The notes: generated by a model from the sequence alone, not told the origin. A stretch of 64,000 nt of DNA from Denitrovibrio sp. (GCA_002869185.1 PKTN01000010.1:1-64000); one strand, 5' to 3'; counted from the first letter of the stretch, positions 49,232 to 59,502 are shown. A program made the numbers and translations.

Positions 49232-51850
49232 ATGGCTAGAACATTTTTGCTTATTTTAACCTTCTTTGTGTTTTTTTCCTGCTGGGGTGCCGGTGTGTAC
49301 GTTAGAAATAACGGGCATTTCTCAGAGTTTATACTGTCTGGGATGGCTGACAGCATAGTCTCTGTGAGCGAGGGTGACAGCAGGATTATGGTTGAGCTTA
49401 TAACCCCACTGGCTGCTGATACTGCAAGTAAATTTAACGATCCTTTTATTAAATCAATATCAATAGATGGGCACATGCTCATAGTTAACTTTTATAAGGA
49501 CACAGATTACACTCTTAGTAAAAGGGATGGTGATATCCTGATTACTGCGGCTAAAGTTAAAAAAAGTGAAGATATTCAGCTGGGCTATGGCATTGAAAAA
49601 CCTGTACTTAAAGGTTCTGATAGAATAATGGAAGATGCTAAAGCTGATGATGTTTTGAAAGAAGTTGACGGATCAATTGCTGAAGAAGAGTATGCATACG
49701 CTCTCGCTGTTACTGAAAATATGCTTAACTCAGGAGTAGAGGGGTACTATCGTCAGGAAGCACTCTTTAGGCTAGGTATGATATATTTCAAAATGGGTGA
49801 AGAAGCAGATGATAACTATGTTTTTGCCAGTCAAATCTTTGATGATTTTATAAAAGAATTTCCTGACTCTTTTAGAAAGAAGGACGCACTCATTAAATCT
49901 GCTGAAGCTAAAGAGATGGCAATGCTCTTTAATGAAGCTATTTTTTCATACAATACTATTATAAAAAGTTTACGTGATAGAAAGATCAGAAAGATGGCAT
50001 ACGAGCGTATTGCTGATATCTATTCGAGGTCTGGTCAATACGTTAAGGCTATTCAGGCACATGAAGATGTAATAAAGAATTTTAAAGAATCTTTTACACT
50101 GCAGAAGGCTAAAATTGGACTTCTACAGGCTAATCGTAAAGACTATGACCTTGCGTATAAAACATTTCTTACTGTCTTGGATAATAAATCACAGTTAGGT
50201 TTACTTGAGGCAGAAGAGCTTTATACTATGGCTGATGTATTTGCTAAAAGGAGCCAATTTGATATAGCTAGAGAGCTGTACGAAAAGGTTTATGCCCTTT
50301 ATCCGTCCAACGAACTGGCTGATGTTGCTATGTATTACTCTGCAAACATGTATGCAAAGCAAAATAACGATAAAGCGACCGATGCAAGGCTGGATATTTG
50401 TCGCCAAGTTTATAAAACAAAAAAGGGTGGTTTGATGTGTGCTGTCCTTTATGCAATAAGACATGTCGATGAAAAAGCTCCGCTAGAATGGGAGAAAGAG
50501 CTGAAACCTGCACTTGATTCGCAAGATATAGATATCAGGTCAGAGGCTGAACTTGTTTTGATCAATGCTTATTTTAATAATAATGAATATGATAATGCTG
50601 ACAAACGTGTGGATGAGTTCATTAAGAAGAACTTTACGTCTGAGTCTCTCCCAGAGGTTTATAGGATACGTCAGCTTATTACACTGACAAAAGCACGTGC
50701 CGCGTATAAAAAATCAGATTACGCTGTTGCGAAACAGCTTATAGAAGATATGCTCTCTGTATTCCCAGATACAGAATTTAAACGTGAAGCTTTAGAGATT
50801 CTTCAAGACATCAGCTTTGGAGATATCAGAGATATGTTTGCTGCTGGGTACAATAAAGAAACGATAGAAGCACTCACTAAATATCTTACTGAAAATACAG
50901 AACTTATTAATCCTGAAAAATGGATGTTCATGTTACAAGAGGCTAAGTTTGCATATGCAAAAGAGCTTTATACAGATGAGAATCTGTTTGACACCATTAT
51001 AGCTGCTTCAGAATATTTGACGTCGTTCCCTAATGGTATACATAAGTACGAGATATCAAATATGCTTGTTGATTCAGTATCCAGAACTATGGATGAATAT
51101 TATATGAATAAAGAGTTTATTAAGATAATAAGCTTATATGAGATGAATACAGAGGTTATAACTAAAGGTGGTGATGAGCCTTTCAGAGATAAAATGAAGA
51201 GTTATACTGCTTTTGCACTTTATAAAATGGGGATGCACGATCAATCATCAGAGATGTTAGATACTGTTGTTGATACTGCCAATCCATACTTTATGATGAC
51301 ATCTATTATCCTTGGTAGGATAACTGAACAGGTTAATACAGATGTTTTTACAAAAGGTATGGTGGATTTCATCGTTCAGGAGCTTGAAACAACAAATCCT
51401 GACTATCTAGTTGAGATGCTTAAGGGGTACACAAAAGATAAAACTTATGCATCTAAGCAGATATATAGCATCAGTAAGGGTGTTTTTGATGACCTTAAAA
51501 GGGAGACTATCCTCTTTGATCTATATAACAGGCTTGATACTGACGAGACAACTCGTTTTGAAGGTTATGACGAGGTTTACCTTGATACGGGTATAGCTTA
51601 TTATAAACGTAATAATTTCGAAAACGCAGTGACAGCACTAGAGAAGTTTAAACTGAACCACATACCAAGAGACGAGAAGAGGGCTGAAGGGCTTTATTAT
51701 CTTGGGAAATCATATATGAAATTGAATAAAAATGAAGAATCAACCAATGCCCTTATGGAACTTCTGGAATCAGTACCGGATTCTGTATATGCAAGTGCGG
51801 CTAGGGGTGAATTGGAGGAGATAGAGTGGCGGAAGAACCTAAAAAAATAG
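49232..51850 (+). CDS. Large exported TPR-repeat protein
   Basis: The 872-residue product starts with a hydrophobic export signal (FLLILTFFVFFSCWGAG); FFSCWG could also be read as a lipobox. After about residue 140 it is made of tetratricopeptide-like repeats, such as YRQEALFRLGMIYFKMGEEA, MAYERIADIYSRSGQYVKAI and ALFDL..YLDTGIAYYKRNNFENA. It is likely a periplasmic scaffold. Its end overlaps by 25 bases the start of the FlgS-like kinase, so it is probably in the same transcript and could be involved in flagellar assembly or sensing. I know no closer function. Confidence 0.75.
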   Translation: MARTFLLILTFFVFFSCWGAGVYVRNNGHFSEFILSGMADSIVSVSEGDSRIMVELITPLAADTASKFNDPFIKSISIDGHMLIVNFYKDTDYTLSKRDGDILITAAKVKKSEDIQLGYGIEKPVLKGSDRIMEDAKADDVLKEVDGSIAEEEYAYALAVTENMLNSGVEGYYRQEALFRLGMIYFKMGEEADDNYVFASQIFDDFIKEFPDSFRKKDALIKSAEAKEMAMLFNEAIFSYNTIIKSLRDRKIRKMAYERIADIYSRSGQYVKAIQAHEDVIKNFKESFTLQKAKIGLLQANRKDYDLAYKTFLTVLDNKSQLGLLEAEELYTMADVFAKRSQFDIARELYEKVYALYPSNELADVAMYYSANMYAKQNNDKATDARLDICRQVYKTKKGGLMCAVLYAIRHVDEKAPLEWEKELKPALDSQDIDIRSEAELVLINAYFNNNEYDNADKRVDEFIKKNFTSESLPEVYRIRQLITLTKARAAYKKSDYAVAKQLIEDMLSVFPDTEFKREALEILQDISFGDIRDMFAAGYNKETIEALTKYLTENTELINPEKWMFMLQEAKFAYAKELYTDENLFDTIIAASEYLTSFPNGIHKYEISNMLVDSVSRTMDEYYMNKEFIKIISLYEMNTEVITKGGDEPFRDKMKSYTAFALYKMGMHDQSSEMLDTVVDTANPYFMMTSIILGRITEQVNTDVFTKGMVDFIVQELETTNPDYLVEMLKGYTKDKTYASKQIYSISKGVFDDLKRETILFDLYNRLDTDETTRFEGYDEVYLDTGIAYYKRNNFENAVTALEKFKLNHIPRDEKRAEGLYYLGKSYMKLNKNEESTNALMELLESVPDSVYASAARGELEEIEWRKNLKK

Positions 51851-52959
51851 ACCAAACTAAAGAGCTGGCAATGTTGATGGAGGCGTTTAATGAATTTAAT
51901 AAAGCCTCAATCCAGCTTGAAGAGAAGTACGCCATCATTGAAGACGAGGCGAAGAAGTTACGTGGTGAATTGCATGAGAAGAACCTCGAGCTTTCGAAGC
52001 TTAGCAACCTTTTAGAGTCTGTATTGTACAACTCTAACAGTTGTGTCGTTGCCGTAGATTTGAATTTTATCGTATTGGTGAAAAACCCCGTTGCAGATAA
52101 GCTTATAGATGATATTGGTGAAGAAGCATTTTTCGAAATGCTAAGGGCTTACGGTAAGCCTGGTGTATTCGATAACGAGGTGAATGGACTCACTTTTAGG
52201 CTTTCTGTGGGTATTCTAGACAATATTGAGCAGAAGGGTTTTGTATATGTTATTAATGATATTACTCACCTTAAAAACCTAGAGATGGAACGTCAGCGTG
52301 ATGAGAAGCTTAAACTTATGGGTTAAATGGCCGCAAATATTGCACACGATATTCGTAATCCACTCGGCAGTATAGAGCTGTTTGCTTCACTTCTAGAAAG
52401 AGACCTTAAAAAGAACGAATCTGGACAGAAACTTACTCGCTCTATCATTAAAGGTGTTCGTACTATTAACTCTATTATTTCGAATATCCTACTTTTTACC
52501 AAAGAGATACAGATCGAAAAGAGTGAACATCACGTCGCTGATATTGTCGATGATGTGATACTGTATATGCAACACTTAATGCGCGATAAGAATATTAAAT
52601 TTATAAATAAGATAGACGAAGAGCACTTGATTAGCTGTGATATGGAGCTTTTTAAACAAGTTGTTATGAATATTGTTCATAACGCCATTGATGCAGTTGG
52701 TACTGAGGGCAAGATTGTTATGGAATCATTCTCAGAAGAGAAGATAAGTGGCTTTAAGGTGACTGATAACGGCACAGGGATTGGAACAGATATGCGCAAA
52801 AAACTTTTTATCCCCTTTCAGACTACTAAGGCGAAAGGCACAGGGCTTGGGCTTGCTATTGTTTATAAGATTATAAAGGCACACGAAGGGAATATAACAG
52901 TAGATAGTGACGGATGTAGCTTTACTAGTTTTACGATAGAGCTACCAATTAAAGGATAG
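51826..52959 (+). CDS. FlgS-like PAS sensor histidine kinase, interrupted by in-frame UAA
   Basis: The frame has 377 codons and no membrane helix. A coiled-coil region (about 10-65) leads to a PAS domain (about 65-150). The HisKA motif is IAHDIRNPLGSIELFASLL from about residue 171, and the ATPase domain has NIVHNAIDAVG, DNGTGIG and GTGLGLAIVYK. Codon 167 (52324-52326) is TAA, in LMG-TAA-MAANIAHD. In this kinase family the position is nearly always Glu (GE-MAA), so GAA to TAA is a one-base change. The frame is unshifted. GTG 51826 follows GGAGG. The NtrC-type partner follows by 4 bases. Without read-through neither kinase half would function. Confidence 0.83.
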
Positions 52960-52963
52960 GTGT

Positions 52964-54400
52964 ATGGATTTATCAGCTAAGAAGGTTTTGATTGTAGATG
53001 ATGATGACAATATGCGTGAAGCTATGTATGAAACTGTTCGCCGTATGAGTGTACAGATTGACGTAGCCACTGATGGTCAGGACGGTTTTGAAAAGGCATC
53101 TAAGAAAGCTTACGATCTTATTATAAGCGATATGCGAATGCCAAATGTTGACGGGATGACCATGATGCATAAGCTTCAAGATGCTGGTATTACCACCCCT
53201 TTATGTTTTGTCACTGCCTTTGGAACAGTAAATAATGCTGTTGACGCTCTTAAGCTGGGTGCATACGACTATATATTGAAACCTTTTGCTCCAGAGGTTA
53301 TAGAAGAGCTTGTTAGACGAGTTTTAGAGATTGAGGAGACATCACCAACTATCAAGCGTAAAAAGAATACAGCTATCTTTCGCTCTGCTTTTATGGCGCA
53401 ATTATTTTCACTTGCTAGGGATGTTGCGGCTAGCGAGGCGACAGTTCTTATCACTGGCGAGTCTGGAACAGGTAAAGAAGTTTTTGCTAGGTTTATACAC
53501 GAAAACTCGAACAGGGGGGCAGGTCCTTTTGTGGCGGTTAACTGTGCCGCTCTTCCTGAAAACCTTATGGAGAGTGAACTCTTTGGTTATGAAAAGGGAG
53601 CATTCACAGGTGCGGCAGCTAGGAAGCTTGGTAAATTTGAGCTTGCTCACGGCGGGACTATCCTTCTTGATGAGCTTGGCGAGATTCCACTTCATTTACA
53701 GGCGAAGCTACTTCGTGTTTTGCAAGAGAAAGAGGTAGAGAGACTTGGTGGAACTAAACCAGTTAAGATCAATGTAAGGATATTGGCTACAACAAATAAA
53801 GAGCTTAAGAAAGAGGTTGATGAAGGAAATTTCCGTGAAGACCTTTTTTATAGATTAAACGTTATTTCTATGGAATTGCCTCCACTTAGAGAGAGGAAAG
53901 AGGACGTTATGGAGCTTGCGACCTTCTTTGCAGAGAAATATAGTCAAATAAATAATAAAAGTCTTTGCAAGCTAGCAGAGGATGCTGAGAAGGCGCTCTT
54001 AGAATATGATTGGCCTGGTAATGTCCGTGAGCTTGAGCACACAATAGAGCGTGCCGTGGTTCTTTGTAAAGAAGGGGTGATAAATGAACGTAACCTTTTT
54101 TTGCATGGAATAACTATTAACCAGTTTATGACGGACAAGGATGAGCTTGCTGCTGTGGATAATCTTACTTCCAGCCATTCATCAGATGCTCCTTCTGGGG
54201 CGTCAGGAGATGCAGGGATAGATTTCGCAGGTACTATCGCTGAAATGGAGCGAGAGCTTATCATAAAGACTCTTAAAGAGACTGGTGGTAACAGGACAAA
54301 AGCGGCAGAGATGCTTGGTATCACTGTTAGAACACTCAGAAATAAATTAAATGAATATAAGGAATCAGGGCTTAATATTGATGATGTATTAGCTCCGTAA
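52964..54400 (+). CDS. FlgR-like NtrC-family sigma-54 activator
   Basis: The 478-residue product has a receiver domain (DDDDNMREAM, phospho-Asp in LIISDMRMPNVDG, LKPFA), an AAA+ domain with GESGTGKE, the standard GAFTGA loop and DELGEIPLHLQAKLL, and a Fis-type end (GGNRTKAAEMLGITVRTLRNKL). With the soluble PAS kinase upstream it resembles the FlgS/FlgR pair that switches on sigma-54 flagellar genes in Campylobacter. A good sigma-54 promoter stands before flgB a few kilobases downstream, which supports this job. The gene converges on msbA. Confidence 0.93.
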   Translation: MDLSAKKVLIVDDDDNMREAMYETVRRMSVQIDVATDGQDGFEKASKKAYDLIISDMRMPNVDGMTMMHKLQDAGITTPLCFVTAFGTVNNAVDALKLGAYDYILKPFAPEVIEELVRRVLEIEETSPTIKRKKNTAIFRSAFMAQLFSLARDVAASEATVLITGESGTGKEVFARFIHENSNRGAGPFVAVNCAALPENLMESELFGYEKGAFTGAAARKLGKFELAHGGTILLDELGEIPLHLQAKLLRVLQEKEVERLGGTKPVKINVRILATTNKELKKEVDEGNFREDLFYRLNVISMELPPLRERKEDVMELATFFAEKYSQINNKSLCKLAEDAEKALLEYDWPGNVRELEHTIERAVVLCKEGVINERNLFLHGITINQFMTDKDELAAVDNLTSSHSSDAPSGASGDAGIDFAGTIAEMERELIIKTLKETGGNRTKAAEMLGITVRTLRNKLNEYKESGLNIDDVLAP

Positions 54401-54404
54401 TTGC

Positions 54405-56129
54405 CTAAACTCCTTTAAATTGTAAGGAATAAAGGTGAGAGTATATCTCTGATTGATTTAATAGCTCGCTATGCTTTCCTATAGATTCTATATGCCCTTT
54501 ATCAATGACCACGATCATGTCAGCATTTAAAATTGTTGAAAGTCTATGTGCTATAACAATACTAGTCCTGTTGCTTATAAGGTTATCCAAAGCTTTTTGA
54601 ACGATCTCTTCTGATTCAGAGTCTAGAGCACTAGTTGCTTCATCTAGGATAAGAATAGGTGGGTTCATATATAAGGCTCTTGCTATGGTAATCCTTTGTC
54701 TTTGTCCACCAGACAGCATACTTCCCCTTTCGCCGACTAAAGTGTCAAAACCATTTTGTAGTTTTTCAATGAACTCCATACAATATGAATCTTTTGCAAC
54801 TTTATGCATTTTTTCTAAGTCTATCTCTTCTGAGCCGTATGTGATGTTATATTCGATAGATTTATTAAACAGGAAAGGCTCTTGTGCAACCGTACTTATG
54901 TTTCTACGTAAAGAGTGAACATCGAAGTCCACTATATTCTTATCTCCAATGCTAATAGAGCCAGAATCAAGCTCATAAAACCGTGGTATTAATGAAACCA
55001 TTGTGCTTTTACCAGAACCACTTGAACCTACTATCGCAACAGTAGTGCCACTCTTGATAGTGAGTGAAATATTGTTAAGTATTAATGGCGTTGACGGCGA
55101 GTATCTGAAGGAGACATCTTTTAGAATGATGTCTTTGTCTCTAGCGTCACATGAGAGCTCGCCATTGTTGTCTAGGATGGTGTTTTTTGTCTCTAGCACT
55201 TCAAAAATTCTTTCTGCTGATGCTATGGCTGTTTGTATTACAGAGTTGTAGTTATTAATTTTTTTGAATGGCTCAAACATTAATCCAAAGGCTGTCAAGA
55301 ATGAGAAAAAAGTACCAACAGTTGTTGTGCCATTGATAACCTGACTCCCTCCGTAGAAGATGACCAGTGCAACTGCAAAGCCAGCAAAAGTCTCTATTAG
55401 AGGTGAACTGATAGATGTTACTAATGCTTGTTTAAGTTTGTAATTCAGTTCCATAGTAATTATCTGTAGAAATTTCTTCTGTTCAACTTCTTCGTTCCCA
55501 AAAGATTTCACCACTTTTATCCCTGAAAAACTCTCATTTAAATTATTTCCTGTTTTACCTATGTATTCCTGTATTTTATGGCTATTTCTTTTGATTATTT
55601 TGCCAGATTTGTTGATTATTAATATTAGAATAGGTGTAACTAAAAATATTGTTAATCCAAGCTTAAGGTTTTGTTGTAAAACTATTGCTGTAAGGAAAAA
55701 GACAGTAAGAACGCTTCTAAAAATTCTCATACCTGACGATATTGAGTTTTGTAAATTTGAAACGTCATTGATTATCTTAGACATCATAGTCCCAGTGTTA
55801 TTGTATTCGTAATAACTAATTGGAAGCTCAATCATTTTTGTGTATAGATCATCCCTTATCCTTTGAATCGCTTTTTGGCTTGAGCGGAGTATCAGATAGT
55901 CTTGTAAGAATCTGGCAATACACCTTGTGGAAAATAATGTAATTAGAATAAAAGGCATTAGGACTAAGGCGCTTCTGTTTTTAGCGATGAAAATATCATC
56001 TAAAATGTCTTTGACTATATATGCTGTCGCTCCATCAGTAGCCGAAACCACTGCTGATGCAATAAATGCGATAAAAATAAAAAATTTATAGTCTTTAAAA
56101 TAAAACCACATCTTCTTGAGATTATTCAT
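54405..56129 (-). CDS. msbA: MsbA-type lipid A / multidrug ABC exporter
   Basis: The 574-residue half-transporter has six membrane helices in the first 310 residues and an ATPase domain at about 335-570. Motifs: Walker A GSSGSGKST, Q-loop in STVAQEPFLFN, signature LSGGQRQR, Walker B ILILDEATSALD and the switch His in IVIAHRLST. MsbA relatives flip lipid A-core across the inner membrane, and closely related proteins export drugs, so the symbol is likely but not certain. The stop lies 4 bases from that of the FlgR-like gene, with no terminator visible between the two. Confidence 0.86.
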   Translation of the reverse strand: MNNLKKMWFYFKDYKFFIFIAFIASAVVSATDGATAYIVKDILDDIFIAKNRSALVLMPFILITLFSTRCIARFLQDYLILRSSQKAIQRIRDDLYTKMIELPISYYEYNNTGTMMSKIINDVSNLQNSISSGMRIFRSVLTVFFLTAIVLQQNLKLGLTIFLVTPILILIINKSGKIIKRNSHKIQEYIGKTGNNLNESFSGIKVVKSFGNEEVEQKKFLQIITMELNYKLKQALVTSISSPLIETFAGFAVALVIFYGGSQVINGTTTVGTFFSFLTAFGLMFEPFKKINNYNSVIQTAIASAERIFEVLETKNTILDNNGELSCDARDKDIILKDVSFRYSPSTPLILNNISLTIKSGTTVAIVGSSGSGKSTMVSLIPRFYELDSGSISIGDKNIVDFDVHSLRRNISTVAQEPFLFNKSIEYNITYGSEEIDLEKMHKVAKDSYCMEFIEKLQNGFDTLVGERGSMLSGGQRQRITIARALYMNPPILILDEATSALDSESEEIVQKALDNLISNRTSIVIAHRLSTILNADMIVVIDKGHIESIGKHSELLNQSEIYSHLYSLQFKGV

Positions 56130-56360
56130 ATAGCCTACTTTATTAATGTATTAGACTGACAACTCTAATGAGTTAGCAGAAAATTCTTTTGCCGGCAAGT
56201 TTAGATTATATATATACAGCTAAGACATAAAAAAAACGATAAGAATTAATTGTTCGGTATATGTGAAATTGTTATTATTCACATGAGGTATTGTTGATTA
56301 TAAATATAAAAAATGATAATTTTAACTGTGTTTTAAGATTATTATGATTTAGGAGTAGAA

Positions 56361-57908
56361 ATGAGAAAATTAACGATTTTCGTATTGCTGTGTTTGGGCT
56401 TATCTATGATCACAGCATGTGGTGGAGGCGGAGGGTCATCCACAACAACAACACCAACAACATTAGGTACAGATACAACATCTGACCTGACAGCGGCTTA
56501 TACAGCCCTTGAAACATCTGAACGTACTGCATTTACTACGATTCTGACTAATTCAGACGATGCTGACTCACAAGAAGTGATGTCTTCTATGAGTGCGGGA
56601 TCAGCTGGTGGTCTTGATAGTTCTGATATGCTTACAGCATATAATGATGCAGATGCAAGAGCTGTAAGTAACCCATTTACTGCGGGTACTGCAAGCTATT
56701 CTCTTTATGAGGCGATTGCAGAGGCCTTATTTGCTCTCAAGTCTAGCAATACAAGTGTTTATGACGCATATGCTACACTCTTTGCCACACTTGATGACGC
56801 AGAGCTTGCCGCAATTGTTGACGTTATAGACGCTGCAGAGGCTATGGGCTTTGATACATTTGATACGCTTGCAGACAGTGAGCTTTCGGCAATTGTTAGT
56901 GCGGCTCATGCTGCTTCTGATGCCGCTACACCTGTTTCTGGTGTTGTGGTCGATCCGTACATTGAAGGTGCAGTATTCTGTGTTGATGTAAATGAAAATG
57001 ACGATTGTGATGCAGATGAACCTGTATCTTCTGCAAGTGATGCAAATGGTGCATTTACTTTTGATGATGAACCTGCTGACGGATCAATAATTCTTATGAA
57101 AGTGGCTGGTGAGCACAATGGTGTTCCTTATGCTTTCGACGGGCTTGCTGGTGTATACTCTGGTGGGGATATAGTTGTTTCTCCTCTTACAACATTTCAG
57201 GCAGAGGGGCTTACAGCTGCTCAGGTTGCAGAGATGTTTACATTCGCTGGTCTTACAGGTATCACAGCAGAAAATATAGTAACTAACTATATGGATGGGC
57301 TTATTGATGGTGTTACCGTTAATAGCGAAAATCTTATAGTCCTTCGTTCTTCTATTGCTGCTTACATGCTTTTTAGAATACTTGAAGGTTCTACGACTTT
57401 GGCTTCTATGACTGCTAACGAGATTTATACCAGTGCAATGACAAACGGTGGCGCTGTTAACTCTATACTTGTAGCTATGACATCGCTTCTTAATGATTCA
57501 CTTTCTGAAGCGAGGCTTACGCAAGTGCAGACTGGAAGTGCAGGTTTAGTTGCTATGGGATTTCCTGAAATAGCATTCGCTGATGTTGTTACAACTGCCG
57601 TTGCTGTTGCAGATAGAATTTCAACAATTGGTTTCTCTACCTGTAATGCAACCTCAGGTACAGATGCACAAAAAGTTACTGCCGCTGTAGGTGCTGCAAC
57701 AACATTTGTCGCGACACATGGGCTTGAGCAAATGATAGAGGATCTCTCTACATCGTTCTATTTTGCAAGAATAAAAAATCAGCTAAGTGCTGCTTTTCAA
57801 ACTGGTGCGGCTAATGCCGATCCTGCTTATGCGGCTGCTCTTAACTGTGTTTCAGGGACATTTACACTTGAATCAGATGGTTCTGTTGCTTGCTATGTAG
57901 CGCAATAG
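56361..57908 (+). CDS. Large alanine/threonine-rich lipoprotein
   Basis: The 515-residue product has a lipoprotein signal with lipobox MITAC at residues 16-20, then a flexible GGGGGSSTTTT linker. The body is acidic, helical and rich in Ala and Thr. Around residue 205 a Ca-binding-like strand stretch appears, FCVDVNENDDCDADEPVSSA, followed by DANGAFTFDD, which resembles SdrD B-like or carboxypeptidase-regulatory-type domains. It should be anchored in the outer membrane. Cysteines in CVDVNENDDC may pair. I do not recognise the whole protein. AGGAGTAG precedes the ATG, and a terminator follows. Confidence 0.7.
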   Translation: MRKLTIFVLLCLGLSMITACGGGGGSSTTTTPTTLGTDTTSDLTAAYTALETSERTAFTTILTNSDDADSQEVMSSMSAGSAGGLDSSDMLTAYNDADARAVSNPFTAGTASYSLYEAIAEALFALKSSNTSVYDAYATLFATLDDAELAAIVDVIDAAEAMGFDTFDTLADSELSAIVSAAHAASDAATPVSGVVVDPYIEGAVFCVDVNENDDCDADEPVSSASDANGAFTFDDEPADGSIILMKVAGEHNGVPYAFDGLAGVYSGGDIVVSPLTTFQAEGLTAAQVAEMFTFAGLTGITAENIVTNYMDGLIDGVTVNSENLIVLRSSIAAYMLFRILEGSTTLASMTANEIYTSAMTNGGAVNSILVAMTSLLNDSLSEARLTQVQTGSAGLVAMGFPEIAFADVVTTAVAVADRISTIGFSTCNATSGTDAQKVTAAVGAATTFVATHGLEQMIEDLSTSFYFARIKNQLSAAFQTGAANADPAYAAALNCVSGTFTLESDGSVACYVAQ

Positions 57909-57928
57909 TAATCACTTAGATAAAACTT

Positions 57929-57958
57929 AAAGGCGACTCTTTTTGGGTCGCCTTTTTT
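57929..57958 (+). terminator. Lipoprotein gene terminator
   Basis: AAAGGCGAC and GTCGCCTTTTTT form a nine-base-pair stem around TCTTTTTGG with a T-run. It is a strong Rho-independent terminator. Confidence 0.85.
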
Positions 57959-57970
57959 GTTGGTTAGTTT

Positions 57971-58069
57971 TTGTCATTGCTAACGAATGTGAGGCAATCT
58001 TAGCCACACAAGTTATTTGCTGAAGTTTGAGGCTGCCACCAGATACAAGTTTCTCCTCGCAGTGACAGG
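57971..58069. repeat. Inverted pair of degenerate REP-like repeats
   Basis: TTGTCATTGC at 57971-57980 through GGCAATCT (57993-58000) reads forwards. The complementary GAGGCTGCCAC at about 58029 through CTCGCAGTGACA reads as the same kind of unit reversed. Both resemble the better-preserved repeat at 62725-62762. Between them no gene is visible. Confidence 0.5.
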
Positions 58070-58152
58070 TTGTTTATAGACGACCGTCGGGAGTCGATAA
58101 GCGTGGGAATATAAAAAATTATCTTATGGTAAGCTTCAAGGTGCTAACCTTG

Positions 58153-58506
58153 TTAGATCATTAGTACATTACTAACAAGAACAGTTACTCCAGTTAAATT
58201 ACCATTATCGTCATTAAGAGGGGATGTTACGAGTGCAACTGGTTGCATGTCACCATCTTTGTTTTTAGCAAGCGAGTCAAAGCTATAATAAACTTCACCT
58301 TATTTAGCTATGTTTATCATATCGTCATCGTTCGTATTGTTTATAAATATATGTTCAACTGCATTTTTACCTATTACATCATTTTCGGTGTACCCAAGCA
58401 TTATTTCAGCAGTTGAATTCCAAAAAGTTATATTACCATCAAGGTCAAGCTGTATCATAGCTCCACAAATATCATCCATAAAAAAAGCCCCAAGTAAATA
58501 ATTCAA
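58153..58506 (-). pseudogene. PAS-domain protein broken by in-frame UAA
   Basis: The frame starts at ATG 58506 or, more likely, ATG 58479. It encodes a PAS domain (AMIQLDLDGNITFWNSTAEI, LGYTENDVIGKN). A TAA at 58302-58300 follows MINIAK, and the same frame goes on as GEVYYSFDSLAKNKDGDMQP and GVTVLVSNVLMI, the normal C-terminal strands of a PAS domain. AK-Glu-GE would fit, as GAA is one base from TAA. About 108 codons in all from 58479. It has no output domain, so it may be a lone sensor or a remnant. It sits divergent from flgB and may or may not be functional. Confidence 0.65.
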
Positions 58507-58634
58507 CAGTTAATATTATTATAACAGATTTAGATATAAATATAGTGATAAATACCTAAATCACAATACAATATCAAGAAATGTGTTAATCGAATGCTTG
58601 AAATCTGTAGATGGTATGTTTTTCCTTTTTAAAG

Positions 58635-58650
58635 TGGCATGCTTATTGTT
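58635..58650 (+). promoter_or_regulatory. Sigma-54 promoter of flgB operon
   Basis: TGGCAT (58635-58640), five bases and TTGTT (58646-58650) match the TGGCAC-N5-TTGCW consensus at -24/-12 with two differences. It lies 26 bases before the flgB start codon, and two NtrC-type activators are nearby. Confidence 0.75.
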
Positions 58651-58675
58651 ATTAGAAAGGCAGATGGAGGATGTT

Positions 58676-59083
58676 ATGTTAGGCGTATTTGATAAGATGA
58701 AAATTAACTCACTTGCTGCTGGATTGGACACAGCGTCTGTAAAGAACGGTGTTATAGCTAAAAACATAGCAAATGTTGACACTCCTGGTTTTAAGGCGAT
58801 GGATCTAAAATTCAATACAGTAATGAAAGAGGCATTAGGTGAAGGGAAAAAATTACCTTTAGCAATCACTAATGAGAAACATCTTCCACCTGCGACAAGA
58901 ACAGTTGATCCTTCAAGTTTTATTTATCAACAAAATAATCCATCTGTAAGAAACGACGGTAATGACGTAAATATCGATTATGAAATGACACAAATGGCTG
59001 AAAACACAATTAGATATAATATGATAAGTGATATTACAGGAAGTAAATTCACTAAACTGAAATCAATATTCTCAGGAAGATAA
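58676..59083 (+). CDS. flgB: Flagellar basal-body rod protein FlgB
   Basis: The product (135 residues from ATG 58676) matches FlgB: a motif VIAKNIANVDTPGFKAMDLKF near the N-terminus and a C-terminal NVNIDYEMTQMAENTIRYN stretch. It forms the proximal rod with FlgC. The start is set by TGGAGG five bases upstream; the open frame runs 31 codons earlier but crosses the promoter. It is the first gene of flgB-flgC-fliE-fliF-fliG-fliH-fliI. Confidence 0.95.
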   Translation: MLGVFDKMKINSLAAGLDTASVKNGVIAKNIANVDTPGFKAMDLKFNTVMKEALGEGKKLPLAITNEKHLPPATRTVDPSSFIYQQNNPSVRNDGNDVNIDYEMTQMAENTIRYNMISDITGSKFTKLKSIFSGR

Positions 59084-59094
59084 GGGGTAGATGT

Positions 59095-59502
59095 ATGAGT
59101 TTCTTTGATATATTAGGAGTCGCAGGAACAGGGATGAGTGCTCAAAGGATCAGAATTAGTTCTGTTTCTGCAAATCTTGCGAATGTAAATACAACAAGAA
59201 CAGAAGACGGCGGCCCTTACCAGAGGCGGGATGTAGTCTTTAAACATATTCTTGAAGGTGAATTAGCAGGCGGAGTTAAGGTAACAGAGGTTGTGAAAGA
59301 TGAAAAACCGCCGATATTAAAGTATGAACCTGGTCACCCAGATGCTGATGAAGAGGGGTATGTTGCATTTCCAAACATTAACCCTATTGAAGAGATGGTG
59401 AACATGCTTGAAGCTTCTAAAAGTTATGAAGCCAACGCTACTGTGCTTTCCACTGCAAAACAGCTTGCAATGAAGGCACTCACTATAGGAAAAGCTCAAT
59501 AA
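59095..59502 (+). CDS. flgC: Flagellar basal-body rod protein FlgC
   Basis: The 135-residue protein has the rod-protein N-terminus, here GTGMSAQRIRISSVSANLAN and NTTRTEDGGPYQR, and the C-terminal EEMVNMLEASKSYEANATVL motif. It joins FlgB in the proximal rod in the periplasm. AAGGGGTAG lies before the ATG. Spacing to flgB is 11 bases. Confidence 0.95.
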   Translation: MSFFDILGVAGTGMSAQRIRISSVSANLANVNTTRTEDGGPYQRRDVVFKHILEGELAGGVKVTEVVKDEKPPILKYEPGHPDADEEGYVAFPNINPIEEMVNMLEASKSYEANATVLSTAKQLAMKALTIGKAQ

